From an uncultured Lachnospiraceae bacterium (GTDB lineage Bacteria; Bacillota; Clostridia; Lachnospirales; Lachnospiraceae), in NCBI GenBank assembly GCA_902796695.1, contig CADBQE010000143.1:1-7294 (forward strand): DNA of 7,294 bases, written 5' to 3'. This document shows positions 6,701 to 7,294 of the stretch, one piece after another; position 1 is the first letter of the stretch; each line of letters starts with the position of its first letter. The notes under the pieces were generated by a model, which saw only the letters and a list, made by a program, of their open reading frames with translations, was not told where the DNA came from and searched no databases. The translations under genes were made by a program, and so were the position numbers.

Positions 6701-7294
6701 ATACCGTGTTCGGCAACAACGGCGGTCCCGTGAAACGCCGCGCGATGCCGCCGGAGATCGGAAATGCGGCCGCGTCCGCGATGCAGGGCTACGGCACGTT
6801 CAACGTGACCGGATACACTGCCGGCCTGGACGACGTGCTGACTGTGACCAAACTTTCCGGAGACAGCCACATCACCTATGACAGTTCGGCCAAGGCCATC
6901 CGGATCGCCGCCGGCCTGAAAGCCGGGACCTACAACGCCCAGTTCAGGATCTCGAACGGTCTGACGGCCCTGGATACCACCTTCCCGTTCCGGCTGGACG
7001 TATACGCTGAGCCCTGCGTGATCAAGGGCTGTTCTCTGGAATTGGAAGGCAAACTCGGCATCCGTCTGCGCATGACCGTTCCGGACAGTGCAGAGAAGGC
7101 GCTGCTGGAATTCCAGGGAGAATTCCCGGAGACCGTGGAATTCGACCTCATCCGTGATGCGGCTCACGGCTATAACGCCGGCACTGGCGAATTCACCCTG
7201 ATCTACCGTAAGATCGCGGCCAAGGAGATGACCTGCCCGCTGACGCTGAAAGTCGTGGCCGCGGACGGTACCTACCTGATGATGGAAAAGTCCA
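3787..7294 (+). CDS. Very large exported protein: FG-GAP/VCBS-type propeller, beta-rich region and Ig-like modules (3' end missing)
   Basis: At least 1169 residues are present, with no stop before the window ends. Residues 1-35 form a Sec signal peptide: basic RIMR, a hydrophobic core LLCLLITAAMIMGLI, and a probable cut after ALA or LAA (34-35). Residues about 148-545 carry integrin-alpha-like repeats with calcium-binding loops DxDxDG: D211-D213-D215, D279-N281-D283 and D367-N369-D371 are clear, with degenerate ones near 150, 469 and 532. Another DxDxDG loop, at D632, may belong to the next domain. About 640-980 is beta-rich and of unknown fold. It contains two Gly/Ser/Thr-rich alternating stretches (680-740, 866-925) and a WTFGKW element near 950. 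About 1002-1075 looks Ig/cadherin-like (AGLKAGTYNAQFRISNG). From 1079, SLELEGKLGIRLRMTVPD resembles beta modules of Clostridia surface proteins. Adhesin or pore-forming effector are both possible. No cell-wall anchor is visible in the part present. Confidence 0.88.
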   Translation, partial: MQKQVRIMRSLLCLLITAAMIMGLIPGQPRRALAAEPVRASEDDADDILGLESETPDELGDYPSNVYDVKPGQEFLLSEQNELALLIGDMNAPAMNRYDTFGLNMIRKDSSGQCWVNGINNANAQSNDPMPSSKLEMYKEMLGMQSVGLDRDGTGRKQYIATVGFFSGVVTLVVQNAVTGTIKIYAVQTADWSSNIPYWLADNYLAITAGDYDGDGQDSIVVYVCGDGDEVKLMEFYPSSTGGWSKRTILKLSSVLKLKDYQEYGNYNLKPTVSLATGDFNGDGKDQLAFSAGYYNTSNSVTDGYDDVWCDSLEYFASCVGICSQSGGWSLTDTKWMYDVGTDFTQEGNEKTYPLTVMHAACIAAGDVNNDGIDEIVAAGYMSKDKDDDSTDFARGMYIDGALKKVYSICDWSDKLVDSVIYAVTGENGTVTYSRTKLEPFQMSRAQKYTYTRYCREEDRAFVKLAMACGKTNGNNTAEDVFISGIVYDFSDLTATVKYAPPFLNDSDMNKTTGGEGKNSSVTWIRNVSAGNFNGGDAGREQFVFTLWQKYYGQNKYSANVGVITGVEFDDSADSSGNVTSFGPPKYYACNLDANVIMNNNKPYTGNDKTASQLFVGGSPDSFINAVPIAVDIDDDGIKGKFSKSGCVYTDPEVLAVLEAGPYYYEINDAGGYEDPCETSYGIAIGYGTANSRSDNVSFEVGVALEAGGPTIKTSLEMGYAMDWSHSYETAYMVTTELDWGAQSEDLVVICRIPQLVYTYDLWDPAHNTWIENGCSVRVPLSPRYFTLGIDEYNEFVDEYNDIVGENSQYALNKIVEGVDLPADHKGNPDKYWSSWTMAGEGGQQLSSGVNVLGYRTGHSSIEYETSAEQTETQEISHGFHYGLTMQGGAELVVGEAWAGGYTNLDYSHSTGCTKTKVNLTKSGGQVQNIYAAMVQGLTEAEVKSSYAFNWTFGKWTRALSKNGTKTPFYGYTVFGNNGGPVKRRAMPPEIGNAAASAMQGYGTFNVTGYTAGLDDVLTVTKLSGDSHITYDSSAKAIRIAAGLKAGTYNAQFRISNGLTALDTTFPFRLDVYAEPCVIKGCSLELEGKLGIRLRMTVPDSAEKALLEFQGEFPETVEFDLIRDAAHGYNAGTGEFTLIYRKIAAKEMTCPLTLKVVAADGTYLMMEKS
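6157..6198 (+). repeat. Tandem 21-base duplication inside the exported protein
   Basis: Two adjacent 21-base units (6157-6177 and 6178-6198) differ at three bases and encode DEYNEFV and DEYNDIV (residues 791-804). This looks like a local in-frame duplication. Its heptad spacing would suit an acidic helical stretch within the otherwise beta-rich region. Confidence 0.6.

Noticed and set aside
5257..7167. A 636-codon open frame on the minus strand opposite the large exported protein
   Set aside because: It is a shadow of GC-rich codon use in the plus-strand gene. The translation is low-complexity in feel (His/Gly/Val/Arg-rich) with no recognisable domain, while the plus strand has a signal peptide, calcium-loop repeats and a good ribosome binding site.

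Overview
The window reads as a high-GC Firmicute, most likely a gut-type Clostridia of the Lachnospiraceae/Oscillospiraceae sort. This rests on strong AGGAGG-type ribosome binding sites, tight ATGA stop/start overlaps, an ECF sigma factor with the 'RQVYNLLERGKKSL' region-4 style seen in those lineages, and a secreted protein whose C-terminal modules look like those of anaerobic Firmicutes surface proteins. The genus cannot be fixed from the sequence. Every supportable gene is on the + strand and the window is almost fully coding. No RNA genes, CRISPR arrays, transposases or phage genes were seen.

Region 1 (1-3295) is one apparent operon built as a duplicated module around a regulator. It runs: polytopic membrane protein A (5' end outside the window), PrsW-like (M82-type) membrane protease B, ECF-type sigma factor, second membrane protein A', second PrsW-like protease B'. 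In both copies A and B overlap by ATGA, and B and B' keep their putative catalytic residues at identical positions (E70, E71, K74, E107, H134, H170, N174). A and A' are also recognisably related, although A' is longer. A 16-codon reading frame bridges the sigma gene and A'. A clear intrinsic terminator follows B'.

Region 2 (3404-7294) is a second transcription unit. It begins with a 127-residue protein with two membrane spans whose start (MRSNEEL) resembles the 16-codon frame after the sigma gene. Next, overlapping by one base, comes a very large exported protein of at least 1169 residues that runs off the window. It has a signal peptide, an integrin-alpha-like (FG-GAP/VCBS) beta-propeller, a long beta-rich region of unknown fold, an Ig-like domain and the start of a further surface-protein-type beta domain.

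Working model (inference): PrsW in Bacillus performs the first cut of a membrane anti-sigma factor and so releases an ECF sigma factor. Two PrsW-like proteins flanking a sigma gene, each with a dedicated membrane partner, and a small membrane protein just downstream that could be the anti-sigma or target, suggest a two-input membrane proteolysis switch. The exported propeller protein would be a plausible effector or output. No link between the two transcription units beyond adjacency and the shared MRSxEE start is directly shown by the sequence.
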